In this document: positions 25,643 through 34,367 of the stretch, in pieces
How the letters are laid out: each line of letters begins with the position of its first letter
Numbering within the stretch: the stretch's first letter is position 1
Origin: Mesorhizobium_L sp035547755
GTDB lineage: Bacteria; Pseudomonadota; Alphaproteobacteria; Rhizobiales; Rhizobiaceae
Length of the DNA stretch: 64,000 bases
Direction: 5' to 3'
NCBI GenBank assembly: GCA_035547755.1
Contig: DASZUG010000027.1
Location: 1-64,000, forward strand
Made by a program: the position numbers and the translations under genes
Notes under the pieces: model-generated
Seen by the model: only the letters and a program-made list of their open reading frames with translations
The model's database searches: none
What the model was told of the DNA's origin: nothing

Positions 25643-26587
25643 ATGTCCGGCGCCAACCGTATTCTTCTTTCCGTCCGGGGCTTTCACCCGCAGCGCTGGT
25701 ACGATCTTCTTTCAGCGAATCGATCCGTGACGCTGGAGCCGGACGGCCCGGCCGATCCGAGCATCGAATATGCGGTCGTCTGGAAGCACAAACCGGGCGT
25801 TCTTGCCGCCCTGCCCAATCTCAAGGCGGTCTTTTCCATCGGCGCCGGCGTCGATCATATATTGAACGATCCCGAAATACCGGATGTGCCGATCGTGCGC
25901 ATCGTGGCCGACAACCTGACGCAATATATGGTCGAATATGTCGTCTGGCGCGTGCTCGATCATCAGCGGCAAGGCACGCTCTACCGCGCGCAGCAACTCA
26001 GGAAAATCTGGCATGAGCCGCCACAGCCGTCCGCCAATGAGATCGCCGTCGGCATTATGGGTTTCGGTCAGCTCGGCCGCGCCGCCGCCAAGGCGCTTGT
26101 GGCTATCGGCTTCAAGGTGAATGGCTGGAGCCGAACGGCGCGGAATATGGACGGCGTCGCCACATGGCACGGCGAAGACGGGCTCTCGCCCTTCCTCAAT
26201 GCCACCGACATCCTTGTCGTGCTACTGCCGCTGACGCCGGCAACGCGCGGCATTGTCGACTACGAGCTTCTCGGCAAGCTCAGGCGCCAGAATGGTCTCG
26301 GCGGCGCCTTCCTCGTCAATGCGGGCCGAGGACAATTGCAAAAGGACGCCGATATCGTCCGCGCACTGGACGATGGTCTCCTCAAGGAAGCGAGCCTCGA
26401 CGTTTTCGAGACCGAACCGCTTCCGGCGGGGAGCCCGCTATGGATGCATCCGAGGGTTTTCGTCACCCCGCATGCGGCGGCGAGTTCCGATCCTGAGCAT
26501 TTGGTGCCGCTGATGCTGCAGCAGATGCGGGCGCTCGAGCGAGGCGAAAAGCTGACCAATACCGTCGATAGGAAAGCGGGCTACTGA
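25643..26587 (+). CDS. ghrA: Glyoxylate/hydroxypyruvate reductase A-like D-2-hydroxyacid dehydrogenase
   Basis: 314 aa. The N-terminal WYDLLSANRS and AVVWKHKPGVLAALPNLKAV and IGAGVDH segments are typical of the GhrA subfamily. NAD(P)-binding motif GIMGFGQLGR, catalytic arginine in NAGRGQ, glutamate in FETEPL, and histidine in VTPHAAA are present. It reduces glyoxylate or hydroxypyruvate with NADPH. It starts 18 bases after yejF with GGGGAAATGC upstream, so it may be transcribed with the Yej operon. The functional link to peptide import is not evident. Confidence 0.92.
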   Translation: MSGANRILLSVRGFHPQRWYDLLSANRSVTLEPDGPADPSIEYAVVWKHKPGVLAALPNLKAVFSIGAGVDHILNDPEIPDVPIVRIVADNLTQYMVEYVVWRVLDHQRQGTLYRAQQLRKIWHEPPQPSANEIAVGIMGFGQLGRAAAKALVAIGFKVNGWSRTARNMDGVATWHGEDGLSPFLNATDILVVLLPLTPATRGIVDYELLGKLRRQNGLGGAFLVNAGRGQLQKDADIVRALDDGLLKEASLDVFETEPLPAGSPLWMHPRVFVTPHAAASSDPEHLVPLMLQQMRALERGEKLTNTVDRKAGY

Positions 26588-26630
26588 CGCCCTCACCTCA
26601 TTCCGGCGATCGAGCCGCCGCATGGTCCCA

Positions 26631-27857
26631 TCAAGAGCCTTCATGAAGTGCCGCCCGCACCTTCCTGACAGCATCAGCGGCGACGGGCGCCGCCGCATTG
26701 CCCCAACTGTTGCGAACATAGGTGAGCACGTCGGCCACCTCCTGATCGTCCAGCCTCCATGCGAAGGACGGCATGGCAGGCGCTGTCGGGGCCTCCTTGG
26801 TGTAGGCGGCCTGGGTTCCCGCGAGCGTCACATGCGCGAGCGTCTCGGCATCCGACTGCATCACGATCGAATTGCCGGCAAGCGGCGGAAACAATTGGCC
26901 TTCTCCTTTCCCGTCACCCGAATGACAGGCGGAGCAATTCGCCTGGTAGATCGCCTGGCCGGCCTTCATGTGCGGGTCGGAGACGGAAACGGGGCTCGGC
27001 TGCGCCGTCTGGCTGGAGGGTGCGTGGCCGCTGAGATAGACGGCGATCGCCTTCAGATCCGCATCGCTCATTCTCGAGGTGGAATTCTCGACCGCTTCAG
27101 CCATGGGGCCACTCGCGACCGAGTGGGCGTTGCGGCCGGTCTTCAGATAGGCGACGATGTCGTCTTGGCTCCAATTGCCGATGCCGAGCCGCTTGTCGTT
27201 GGTGATATTCGGCGCGAACCAGCCGGCAAGCGAAGCGCCCATCAACGCCTCGCTGTCCTTGTCCGCTCCAAGAGTCGTCTTGGGCGTATGGCATGTGCCG
27301 CAATGGCCGGCACCGGTGACGATATAGGCGCCGCGGTTCCATTCATCGGACTTTGACGGATCGGCCTTGAAGGGCTGCGGCTTGAAGTTGATCCAGTTCC
27401 ATCCCTTCATCACAAGGCGGATATTGAAGGGAAAGGGGAGCAGGTTGGCGCGGACCGCGCGGTGAACCGGCTTCAGCGTCTGCATATAGGCCCAAAGGTT
27501 CGCGATGTCCCCATCGGTCATTTTCGAATAGGCCGGATAGGGCATGGCCGGATAAAGATGTTCTCCGCCCTTGCCTATCCCTTCCTTCATCGCCGAGCGG
27601 AACTCCGCTTCGGTCCAATTTCCTATCCCCGTCTCCTTGTCGGGCGTGATGTTGGGCGGAACGATCTTGCCGAAAGGCGTTTCGAGCGGCTCTCCGCCGG
27701 CATAAGGTTCACCGCCCGGCCTCGTATGGCATCCCTGGCAATCGCCGAGGATCGACTGATAGTAGCCCGCGTTTATGTGGTCGAATTCCTGCGGGCCGGC
27801 GACGGCCGGCGTTGCAAGGGCGGCGAGGAGAACGAGAGAAGCGGCGAGCGTCTTCAT
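26631..27857 (-). CDS. Triheme cytochrome c subunit of a gluconate-2-dehydrogenase-like complex
   Basis: 408 aa with a signal peptide (1-20, ending AVA). Three heme sites: CQGCH 40-44, CGTCH 186-190, CSACH 308-312, each followed by a methionine-containing domain. This is the usual cytochrome of membrane-bound GMC-type alcohol, sorbitol and gluconate dehydrogenases; it takes electrons from the flavoprotein and passes them to ubiquinone. It overlaps the GMC gene by ATGA. The usual C-terminal amphipathic anchor is short here. Substrate depends on the flavoprotein. Confidence 0.93.
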   Translation of the reverse strand: MKTLAASLVLLAALATPAVAGPQEFDHINAGYYQSILGDCQGCHTRPGGEPYAGGEPLETPFGKIVPPNITPDKETGIGNWTEAEFRSAMKEGIGKGGEHLYPAMPYPAYSKMTDGDIANLWAYMQTLKPVHRAVRANLLPFPFNIRLVMKGWNWINFKPQPFKADPSKSDEWNRGAYIVTGAGHCGTCHTPKTTLGADKDSEALMGASLAGWFAPNITNDKRLGIGNWSQDDIVAYLKTGRNAHSVASGPMAEAVENSTSRMSDADLKAIAVYLSGHAPSSQTAQPSPVSVSDPHMKAGQAIYQANCSACHSGDGKGEGQLFPPLAGNSIVMQSDAETLAHVTLAGTQAAYTKEAPTAPAMPSFAWRLDDQEVADVLTYVRNSWGNAAAPVAADAVRKVRAALHEGS

Positions 27858-29617
27858 GCCTGCACCAAAGGGCCGGGGGAACGCAGATAAAGATTGCGGA
27901 TCGCATCCGCCGCCCAGAAAGCGAGCGCGCCGACGGTCCCGGTCGGGTTCTTGCCCGCATTTTGCGGGAAGGCGGATGCCCCGATGACGAAGACGTTGGA
28001 GACGTCCCAGCTTTGCAGATAGCGATTGACGGCGCTGCGCGTCGGATCGGCTCCCATGATCGCGCCGCCCGTGTTGTGGGTGCTTTGATAGGGAACGGAG
28101 TTCCAGTCCTTCTTGAGACGTCCGACCGTGCTCTGCTTGGGATTCAGCGCCTTGGCGATCTTCTCCATCTGGTCCGAGACGTAATGGGACATACGAATGT
28201 CGTTATCGGGGAAATCGAAAGTCATGCGCAGCAGCGGCCGCCCGAACCGATCCTTGTAGGTCGGGTCGAGATCGAGATAATTTCCCTGAGCCGCATAGCT
28301 CGATCCCTGTGAGGAAAAGGCGAACGAACTTTTGTAGGTTTGCGCCGTGGCTTTTTTCCACTCAGCGCCCCATCGCGGCGTGCCGGGCGGCGTCGGACGG
28401 TTGCCGATCGGGCGGCCGTTCGTGGGGATGCAGTTGATCCCTGCTCCGCCGACGAAATCGAGTGCCGAATGGTCAAAGGCGTCGCCGTTGAAATCGTCCA
28501 CCGTCTGGCCAAGCGCGCCGGCGGCGATGAAGGGATTGAAGTTCTTGTCGTCGAAATAGACGCGCACACCGGCATTGGTCTGATAGCAATAGTTGCGGCC
28601 GATCGTTCCCTGGCCTGATTTCGGATCATATGGCTTGCCGATGCCGGAGAGCAGCAGCATGCGCACGTTCATCAGGGCATAGGCGCACACGAGCACGATA
28701 TCGGCCGGCTGTTTCCATTCGACGCCGGACGTGTCGACATAAGTAACGCCCTTCGCCTTCTTGCCCGAAGCGTCGAGATCGATCTTCAGCACCTCGCATT
28801 CCGTCCGCACCTCGAAATTGGATTTCCGCATCAAAACGGGCAGGATCGTCGTCTGCGCGCTCGCCTTGGAATAGTTGGCGCAGCCGAAGCGTTCGCAGAA
28901 GCCGCAATAGGTGCATTGCCCCATCGCGACGCCCAGCGGATTGACATAGCTTTCCGACAAGTTGGCCGACGGCGTTGGAAATGGATGAAGGCCGATGCCC
29001 TTCGCGGCTTCGGCGAACATGGTCGGCGCGTAGCTCATCTTCATTGGCGGCAGGGGATATTCGCGCTGCCGCGGATCCTCGAACGGATTGCCGCCCGGCT
29101 GTATCTTGCCTTTCAGATTCCCGGCCTTGCCGGAAATGCCGCAGAGATATTCGAAGCGATCATAGGCGCTTTCCATCTCATTATAGGTAACGCCCCAATC
29201 CTCGACCTGGAGTCCGGCGAGACGGCCCGCGCCATAGCGCTCCGTCAGATGGCTCTTGAGCTGAAAATCGCTCGACCAGAAACGCCATGTGTGCCCGTTC
29301 CAGTGGACGCCGGCTCCCCCTACGCCCTGGCCCGGAAGAAAAGAGCCATAGTCGCGCATCGGCAATGCCGTCTGCGAGACATGGTTGCGCATGGTCATCG
29401 CCTCCTGCGCCGGCTGCAGGAAAAGATCCTTGCGGATCGCGTAGCGCAGTTCGTCCGGCATATAACCGATATTGAAATCCGTCGCCGTGTCGCGCCAGGG
29501 GCCGCGCTCGATCGCCAGGACGTCAAGACCGGCATCCGTCAGTTCCTGTGCGAGAATGGCGCCGGTCCATCCGAAGCCGATGATGACGACGTCCTTGCGG
29601 GGGAGAAGCTTTGCCAT
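27854..29617 (-). CDS. GMC-family FAD dehydrogenase, large subunit (gluconate-2-dehydrogenase-like)
   Basis: 587 aa. The FAD-binding GFGWTG at 14-19 follows VVII; the GMC C-terminal domain has the catalytic His 514 (THNTGG) and NPTGTVGALAFWAAD. Unusual for GMC oxidoreductases is a compact cysteine set C235, C238, C241, C246 (CTYCGFCERFGC), which resembles the iron-sulfur ligands known in related FAD-dependent glucose and fructose dehydrogenases. There is no signal peptide: export is expected piggyback with the Tat-bearing small subunit encoded five bases upstream. It oxidises a sugar or polyol at the periplasmic face; the exact substrate is unknown. Confidence 0.93.
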   Translation of the reverse strand: MAKLLPRKDVVIIGFGWTGAILAQELTDAGLDVLAIERGPWRDTATDFNIGYMPDELRYAIRKDLFLQPAQEAMTMRNHVSQTALPMRDYGSFLPGQGVGGAGVHWNGHTWRFWSSDFQLKSHLTERYGAGRLAGLQVEDWGVTYNEMESAYDRFEYLCGISGKAGNLKGKIQPGGNPFEDPRQREYPLPPMKMSYAPTMFAEAAKGIGLHPFPTPSANLSESYVNPLGVAMGQCTYCGFCERFGCANYSKASAQTTILPVLMRKSNFEVRTECEVLKIDLDASGKKAKGVTYVDTSGVEWKQPADIVLVCAYALMNVRMLLLSGIGKPYDPKSGQGTIGRNYCYQTNAGVRVYFDDKNFNPFIAAGALGQTVDDFNGDAFDHSALDFVGGAGINCIPTNGRPIGNRPTPPGTPRWGAEWKKATAQTYKSSFAFSSQGSSYAAQGNYLDLDPTYKDRFGRPLLRMTFDFPDNDIRMSHYVSDQMEKIAKALNPKQSTVGRLKKDWNSVPYQSTHNTGGAIMGADPTRSAVNRYLQSWDVSNVFVIGASAFPQNAGKNPTGTVGALAFWAADAIRNLYLRSPGPLVQA

Positions 29618-29621
29618 GCGA

Positions 29622-30386
29622 TTACCCCTTGGACGCCCAGTCCGCCGAGCCGGAGACGATGCCTACAGGCCCGAGCGGATAAGGTTGGTTGTGTTTGTCG
29701 ATAAAGTCGCGATAGTCGTAGCGCGCGCCTGGGAAGCCCAGCATCTTCCACGACACCATGTCGCGGTTGCCGCCATAGACCGGATCGGCAAAAAAGCCTT
29801 CCATCGTGTTCTGCAGCAGGAGTTCGAAAAACGCCTTGGTGTTGAGGCCGCCGGCAAGCTTCAGGTCGATATGGCCTTCCTCCATCCCCTTCAGGACCGC
29901 ATCCTGCTCCTCTCCCGAGAGCTGGACGAAATTCTTGTTGCCATTCTGCTTGCGGACATAATCGTTGAGCGCCCTCAGGGCCTCGCGATAGCGGCCCGCC
30001 GGCGTCAAGCTGCCCTGATAGCCTTGCGTCGGAAGGCCCGGCCTGAAAGGCCCCTCCATGTACAGCCTGCTTCCGGCGCCATAAGAACCCGCCAGTTGCC
30101 GATCGATGAAGACGGCGCAGCCGGCATCCTTGCCGTTCGGCGAAAGATCGTCGGCAGGGATGAAGCGCGTCACAATCGCCTCGACGGTCGCCGCTTCTTC
30201 AGGCGTGAAGAATTTCCATCCGAGGGGATTGACCGGCGCCGGCGGCTCGCCGGCGAGCGGCTCCCATGGAAGGGCGCCGGATATCGACCGGGCCATGGCA
30301 CTGGAATGGAATGCGAGGATTGGTAGCGCAGCAGCCGATGCCAGAAAGCGGCGGCGGCTGAATGCAAGTGTAGGGCTGTTCCGCAT
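29622..30386 (-). CDS. Gluconate-2-dehydrogenase subunit 3 family protein (Tat-exported small subunit)
   Basis: 254 aa. The leader SRRRFLASAAALPILA at 10-25, with cleavage near AMA, is a twin-arginine signal. The body contains EEAATVEAIVTRFIPAD and later GGLNTKAFFELLLQNTMEGFF and KMLGFPGARYDYRDF, all conserved in the gluconate_2-dh3 family. It chaperones and exports the flavoprotein in a folded state. It is first in the three-gene minus-strand operon (small subunit, GMC, cytochrome). The promoter should lie in 30387-30590. Confidence 0.92.
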   Translation of the reverse strand: MRNSPTLAFSRRRFLASAAALPILAFHSSAMARSISGALPWEPLAGEPPAPVNPLGWKFFTPEEAATVEAIVTRFIPADDLSPNGKDAGCAVFIDRQLAGSYGAGSRLYMEGPFRPGLPTQGYQGSLTPAGRYREALRALNDYVRKQNGNKNFVQLSGEEQDAVLKGMEEGHIDLKLAGGLNTKAFFELLLQNTMEGFFADPVYGGNRDMVSWKMLGFPGARYDYRDFIDKHNQPYPLGPVGIVSGSADWASKG

Positions 30387-30590
30387 GTCCCTCTGCCTGG
30401 GTAAGTCCGACGGAAGACGCGGCTAGAATGCAAGCTGCGCCGCGATTCGTCGGATGCCTTAGCTTTTGAAGGCGTAATGTGAGGCTCCCCTCATGTCAAT
30501 CGAAGCACGCTGCCTGGATCAGGCGGTGGTAAAGAATTGGCTGAAAGAGGAAAGGAGCGAGGAGCGAATCGCGTTCGAATGGAACGTGGT

Positions 30591-31451
30591 CTAGGGCCGT
30601 CGAAACGCGGTGGGTTTATCGTAGAGATAGCCGATCCGCGCCACGGCATCGTGAAGCTTCTCGCGCGACACCATCATCGTGTGGCCATTCGCATGAAGAA
30701 GGTTCTCGGCATCCGCCATGATCCCGACATGCCCCTTCCAGAAAACCAGATCACCGCGCCGCAGGCCTGACAAATCCTCTCCGGGAGCGAACGCGTCGCC
30801 GATCGATCCGGCCTGCATATCGGTGTCGCGAAGCACCATTTTTCCAGCCATGTTCATTGAAAGCTGCACGAGGCCGGAACAGTCGATGCCGAACGCGGAA
30901 GCTCCGCCCCAGAGATAGGGCGTGAACAACAGCGTCTCGGCGACCGAGACGTAGTCGGCCGCCTTATCGGCGAGAGGCGCGAGATGCGATGCGATGATGA
31001 AGGCGCCGCCGCCCAGCATGGCATAGCGCGTGCCGCGGTTCTCGACGAAATCGACCACCCTGACGGAGGAGGCGAGAGAAAGCGCTTCGCGCCGCGGCCG
31101 CTTCAGGTCGGGGCCGGGATAGAGAAAGGTCCGGGGCACCGAGACAATATGGGTCGGCGCCGCCATTTCCTCGGCCAGTGCTGAAAGGGCGACATAACCG
31201 ACATAGGAATCACGAACAGCCTGCACCCAGGCAAAGCCGTTCGAGCGTTCGAACACCAAAACCTCGTCGCCGAAAAGAAGCTGGGTGCCGAGGCCCGCTC
31301 CCTCCACCGGTTCAGAGAGCATATCGGCCACCGGGATCGCCACACGCGCCGGCGCGCCTTCGACGAAACGCTCGGCCTCCACCTTTCCCCTGAGCCGGGC
31401 ATCAGCGAGATCGGGGCGGAAAACAGTGACGCGGCGATCCAATTCACTCAC
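30591..31451 (-). CDS. NlpC/P60 (C40) cell-wall peptidase with SH3-like N-terminal domains
   Basis: 286 aa. Residues about 35-160 carry two bacterial SH3-like units (PVADMLSEP..., ...PRTFLYPGPDLKRP). The NlpC/P60 domain has Cys 191 in GIDCSGLVQ, His 241 in KGHVGIM and a third polar residue at His 253 (LLHANGH), with YLWGGAS before the cysteine. It is a gamma-D-glutamyl-diamino-acid endopeptidase class used on peptidoglycan fragments. No signal peptide is visible, so a cytoplasmic recycling role is likely. Overlaps the MarR gene by ATGA. Confidence 0.92.
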   Translation of the reverse strand: MSELDRRVTVFRPDLADARLRGKVEAERFVEGAPARVAIPVADMLSEPVEGAGLGTQLLFGDEVLVFERSNGFAWVQAVRDSYVGYVALSALAEEMAAPTHIVSVPRTFLYPGPDLKRPRREALSLASSVRVVDFVENRGTRYAMLGGGAFIIASHLAPLADKAADYVSVAETLLFTPYLWGGASAFGIDCSGLVQLSMNMAGKMVLRDTDMQAGSIGDAFAPGEDLSGLRRGDLVFWKGHVGIMADAENLLHANGHTMMVSREKLHDAVARIGYLYDKPTAFRRP

Positions 31452-31798
31452 ATCGGCAATCCGGCTGCTGTGGCGATGATGACGTCGCCGAAATGCTCGA
31501 CATAGAGCGCGCCTTCGACGGTGCGTTTGACGAGCACGTTGCGACGATCCTTCTCGTCGCGATGACGAGAGAGAAGCTTCATCGCTCCCATCGTGTCAAG
31601 CGCGCGCGTGATCACAGGTTTGGTGACGCCGAGCCGCGCGGCAAGCCCGCGGACCGTATGGGGAGGCGGATCGAGATAGACGGTGAGGAGGATCGCGATC
31701 TGCCTGAGCGAGAGATCATGCCCATCCTCCAGGACTTCCTTCACCGAAACCTGCTGCCACAGACGAAGCGCCTGGCTTGGACGCAAGATGACAGTCAT
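31448..31798 (-). CDS. MarR-family winged-helix transcriptional regulator
   Basis: 116 aa, shorter than the usual 140. The winged helix is complete: LSLRQIAILLTVYLDPP, then HTVRGLAARLGVTKPVITRAL as the helix-turn-helix, and the wing RDEKDRRNVLVKRT. The outer dimer helices are trimmed. It lies between a leucyl aminopeptidase gene and the NlpC/P60 gene, overlapping the latter by ATGA, so the three are probably one unit. Whether it controls these genes or others is not shown by the sequence. Confidence 0.85.
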   Translation of the reverse strand: MTVILRPSQALRLWQQVSVKEVLEDGHDLSLRQIAILLTVYLDPPPHTVRGLAARLGVTKPVITRALDTMGAMKLLSRHRDEKDRRNVLVKRTVEGALYVEHFGDVIIATAAGLPM

Positions 31799-31841
31799 CC
31801 CGACGAGTCTCCGATCGTTTCGGGACCGTACCGGTTAATTG

Positions 31842-33239
31842 CTAAAATTTCTTTTGCCGAAAATTAAGACCCATGACGTTCACGAGGAGTTCCTCGAGCG
31901 CGCGAATTCCCTGGGCCTCGCCGCCGATCCGGGCATGCGGACGGTCGACGGGATTCCAGCCGTAAATGTCGAAATGCACCCAGCTTTTGGTCTTTTCGAC
32001 GAAACGCTTCAGGAAGAGCGCCGCCGTAACCGAACCGGCAAAGCCATCGGAGGTGACATTGTTGATGTCGGCGATCCTCGAAGAGAGCTTTGCTTCGTAC
32101 GGCGTCCAAAGCGGCATGCGCCAGAGTGGATCGAAACAGCGCCGCGACGCTTCGGCCAATTCTCCCGCGAGTCCGTCATCATCCGTATAGAAGGGAGGCA
32201 GATCGGGCCCGAGCGCGACGCGCGCCGCGCCTGTCAATGTCGCCATATCGACCAAAAGCGCAGGCTCCTCCTCGTCAGCGAGGGCAAGCGCATCGGCCAA
32301 TATCAAGCGGCCTTCCGCATCGGTATTGCCGATCTCGACCGTGATGCCCTTGCGGCTCTTCAACACATCGCCCGGGCGGAAGGCATTACCGGAAATCGCG
32401 TTCTCGACCGCCGGGATGAGCACGCGCAGGCGCAGATCGAGCTTCGCCGCCATGATCATCAACGCAAGCCCGAGTACATTGGCCGCGCCGCCCATATCCT
32501 TCTTCATCAGAAGCATGCCGCTTGCAGGCTTGATATCGAGACCGCCCGTATCGAAGCAGACCCCCTTGCCGACGAGCGTGACTTTCGGCGCTTCGGCCCT
32601 GCCCCAGCGCATGTCGAGCAAGCGCGGCGCCTCGGAGGAAGCGCGGCCGACGGCATGGATCATCGGGAAATTGGCCTCGACCAGGCTATCGCCGTGAACA
32701 ACCTCCATTTCAGCGCCGTAACGAGACGCCAGTTTTCTCATCTCCGCTTCGAGCGTCGCGGGACCCATATCGTTGGTCGGTGTGTTGATGAGATCGCGGG
32801 CGAGGAAAACGCCTTCGGCGAGTCGTGTCACACGCGCGGCGTCGCAGCCTTCTGGAACGGCAAAGCGGATGGACGGGGCGTTCTTCCTTGCATAGCGATC
32901 GAAATCATAGCCGCCGAGAAGGAGGCCCAGCGTGGCGAGATCCGAAGCATCTGGTAATGCGGCGAAATGCCAATCTCCTTCGGGCAGCGACTTTGCCAGA
33001 GCGCCGGTCGCAAGCGGCGCGAAGCCGCCCTTTTCGTCTCCCAACCCGAAAAGCGCACTTTGGAGGGCCTTTTCCTCGTCCGGAACGGTCAGCAGCCGAC
33101 CGTTTTGACCGTCGAAGCCGTTCACCCTGGCCCAGCTCATCACCGAAGGAGCGAGGCCGGCTTCTCCAAGCCTGCCCTTGCGGATGAGGTAAACGGGCCG
33201 CGAGGCGTCCGATCTTTGCGAAATGAGTTCAACCGACAT
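31842..33239 (-). CDS. Leucyl aminopeptidase family protein (M17)
   Basis: 465 aa from MSVELISQ; a longer frame up to 33428 crosses the intergenic region and lacks family similarity. Two metal-binding motifs of M17: VGKGVCFDTGGLDIKP and NTDAEGR at 305-311, the latter strictly conserved in LAP/PepA. The hexameric enzyme removes N-terminal residues from peptides in the cytoplasm with two divalent metals. The M17 domain is preceded by an unusual N-terminal region typical of the rhizobial branch. It is followed by the MarR and NlpC/P60 genes, and together they could recycle wall or imported peptides. Confidence 0.93.
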   Translation of the reverse strand: MSVELISQRSDASRPVYLIRKGRLGEAGLAPSVMSWARVNGFDGQNGRLLTVPDEEKALQSALFGLGDEKGGFAPLATGALAKSLPEGDWHFAALPDASDLATLGLLLGGYDFDRYARKNAPSIRFAVPEGCDAARVTRLAEGVFLARDLINTPTNDMGPATLEAEMRKLASRYGAEMEVVHGDSLVEANFPMIHAVGRASSEAPRLLDMRWGRAEAPKVTLVGKGVCFDTGGLDIKPASGMLLMKKDMGGAANVLGLALMIMAAKLDLRLRVLIPAVENAISGNAFRPGDVLKSRKGITVEIGNTDAEGRLILADALALADEEEPALLVDMATLTGAARVALGPDLPPFYTDDDGLAGELAEASRRCFDPLWRMPLWTPYEAKLSSRIADINNVTSDGFAGSVTAALFLKRFVEKTKSWVHFDIYGWNPVDRPHARIGGEAQGIRALEELLVNVMGLNFRQKKF

Positions 33240-33451
33240 TTCCCGATCCCCGATTTCTGTTTGCCTAAGGATGCGGAGGGACGGCGCAATATCGAAGCCC
33301 GCCGTCACATCGCTTGTGGCCCAGGCTTCCTCCAATTCCGCCTGAAGGGCAAGGTGGCGAAGCGGCGTGCTTAACGTTCCGTTAGGGTTAACAGAATATT
33401 TCTCGGGATCGAAAAGGCGAGGCGCCATCGCGCCTCGAGACGGAGATCCCG

Positions 33452-34276
33452 ATGCCGGTCGTATTCAACGGAAGGAATGCTGCCAGGAGACGCGTTGTGA
33501 CCGCCGTTGCGCTTGCATTGGCGGTGAGCGTCTCAGCCTGCGCGCATGACAACACCACCACGGGCTCAATCACGCGCGCCGGCTCGGCCGCGGCCGTTGA
33601 CGACCTCTCCTCCCAGCAGCTTAATTCCGCCCTCGTCGGCATGGGCAAGCGCTATGCCGCGGATCCCGATAACAAGGGGCTGGCGACGGGCTATGCCGAT
33701 GCGCTTCAGGCCGCAGGCCGCACCGACCAATCGCTTGCGGTGATGCGGAAACTCGCGATCGCCTATCCGAAGGATCGTCAGGTCCTTGCCGCCTACGGCA
33801 AGGCGCTTGCGGCGGATGGGCAACTCGACCAGGCACTTGATGCTATCCGCCGCGCTCAGACGCCGGAATATCCCGACTGGCGGCTGGTTTCCGCCGAAGG
33901 GGCCATTCTCGACCAGCTCGGCAAGCCGGACGAGGCGCGGATTCTCTACCAGAAGGCGCTCATGCTGAAGCCCAACGAACCGTCGATCCTTTCCAATTAC
34001 GGCATGTCCTATCTTCTCAAAGGCGATCTCAACACTGCGGAAAGCTATCTGCGCAAGGCTGTCGCGCAGCCTGGCGCGGATAGCCGCGTGCGTCAGAATC
34101 TCGCCCTCGTCGTCGGGCTGGAAGGGCGGTTCGACGAAGCGGAAAAGATCGCCAGCGCCGAACTTTCGCCCGACCAGGCAGCGGCGAACATCGCTTATCT
34201 CAGGTCGATGCTTTCCCAGCAGAATGCATGGAAACAGCTCAAGGCTGACAAGAAGGCTCCTAAAAAGGCCGGTTGA
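33452..34276 (+). CDS. tadD: TPR lipoprotein TadD-like (Flp pilus assembly)
   Basis: 274 aa. The N-terminus ends in AVSVSAC at about 25-31, a lipobox, so it should be an outer-membrane-directed lipoprotein. It contains four to five tetratricopeptide repeats (for example PEYPDWRLVSAEGAILDQ, KALMLKPNEPSILSNYG, AESYLRKAVAQPG), matching TadD, the pilotin-like TPR protein that helps the CpaC/RcpA secretin. It lies opposite and next to tadC, at one end of the Tad cluster. Preceded by a small inverted repeat (GAGGCG...CGCCTC, 33418-33438). Confidence 0.88.
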   Translation: MPVVFNGRNAARRRVVTAVALALAVSVSACAHDNTTTGSITRAGSAAAVDDLSSQQLNSALVGMGKRYAADPDNKGLATGYADALQAAGRTDQSLAVMRKLAIAYPKDRQVLAAYGKALAADGQLDQALDAIRRAQTPEYPDWRLVSAEGAILDQLGKPDEARILYQKALMLKPNEPSILSNYGMSYLLKGDLNTAESYLRKAVAQPGADSRVRQNLALVVGLEGRFDEAEKIASAELSPDQAAANIAYLRSMLSQQNAWKQLKADKKAPKKAG

Positions 34277-34337
34277 GCCTCTTTCGAACGCGTTTCCCGC
34301 ACAAACAGCTTTTCGCGCATCTATATTTGCAGTCTTC

Positions 34338-34362
34338 CAGCCGCGGGCTCGCCCCGCGGCTG
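34338..34362. terminator. Bidirectional terminator between tadD and tadC
   Basis: A hairpin of GC-rich arms (AGCCGCGGG and CCCGCGGCT) with a 5-base loop, followed by ATCTTTTA on the plus strand. It lies 60 bases after tadD and six bases beyond the tadC stop on the minus strand. Confidence 0.7.
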
Positions 34363-34367
34363 ATCTT

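Noticed and set aside
33240..33428. 63-residue N-terminal extension of the aminopeptidase
   Set aside because: No family similarity; it would overlap the divergent tadD promoter region, and MSVELIS is the normal start.
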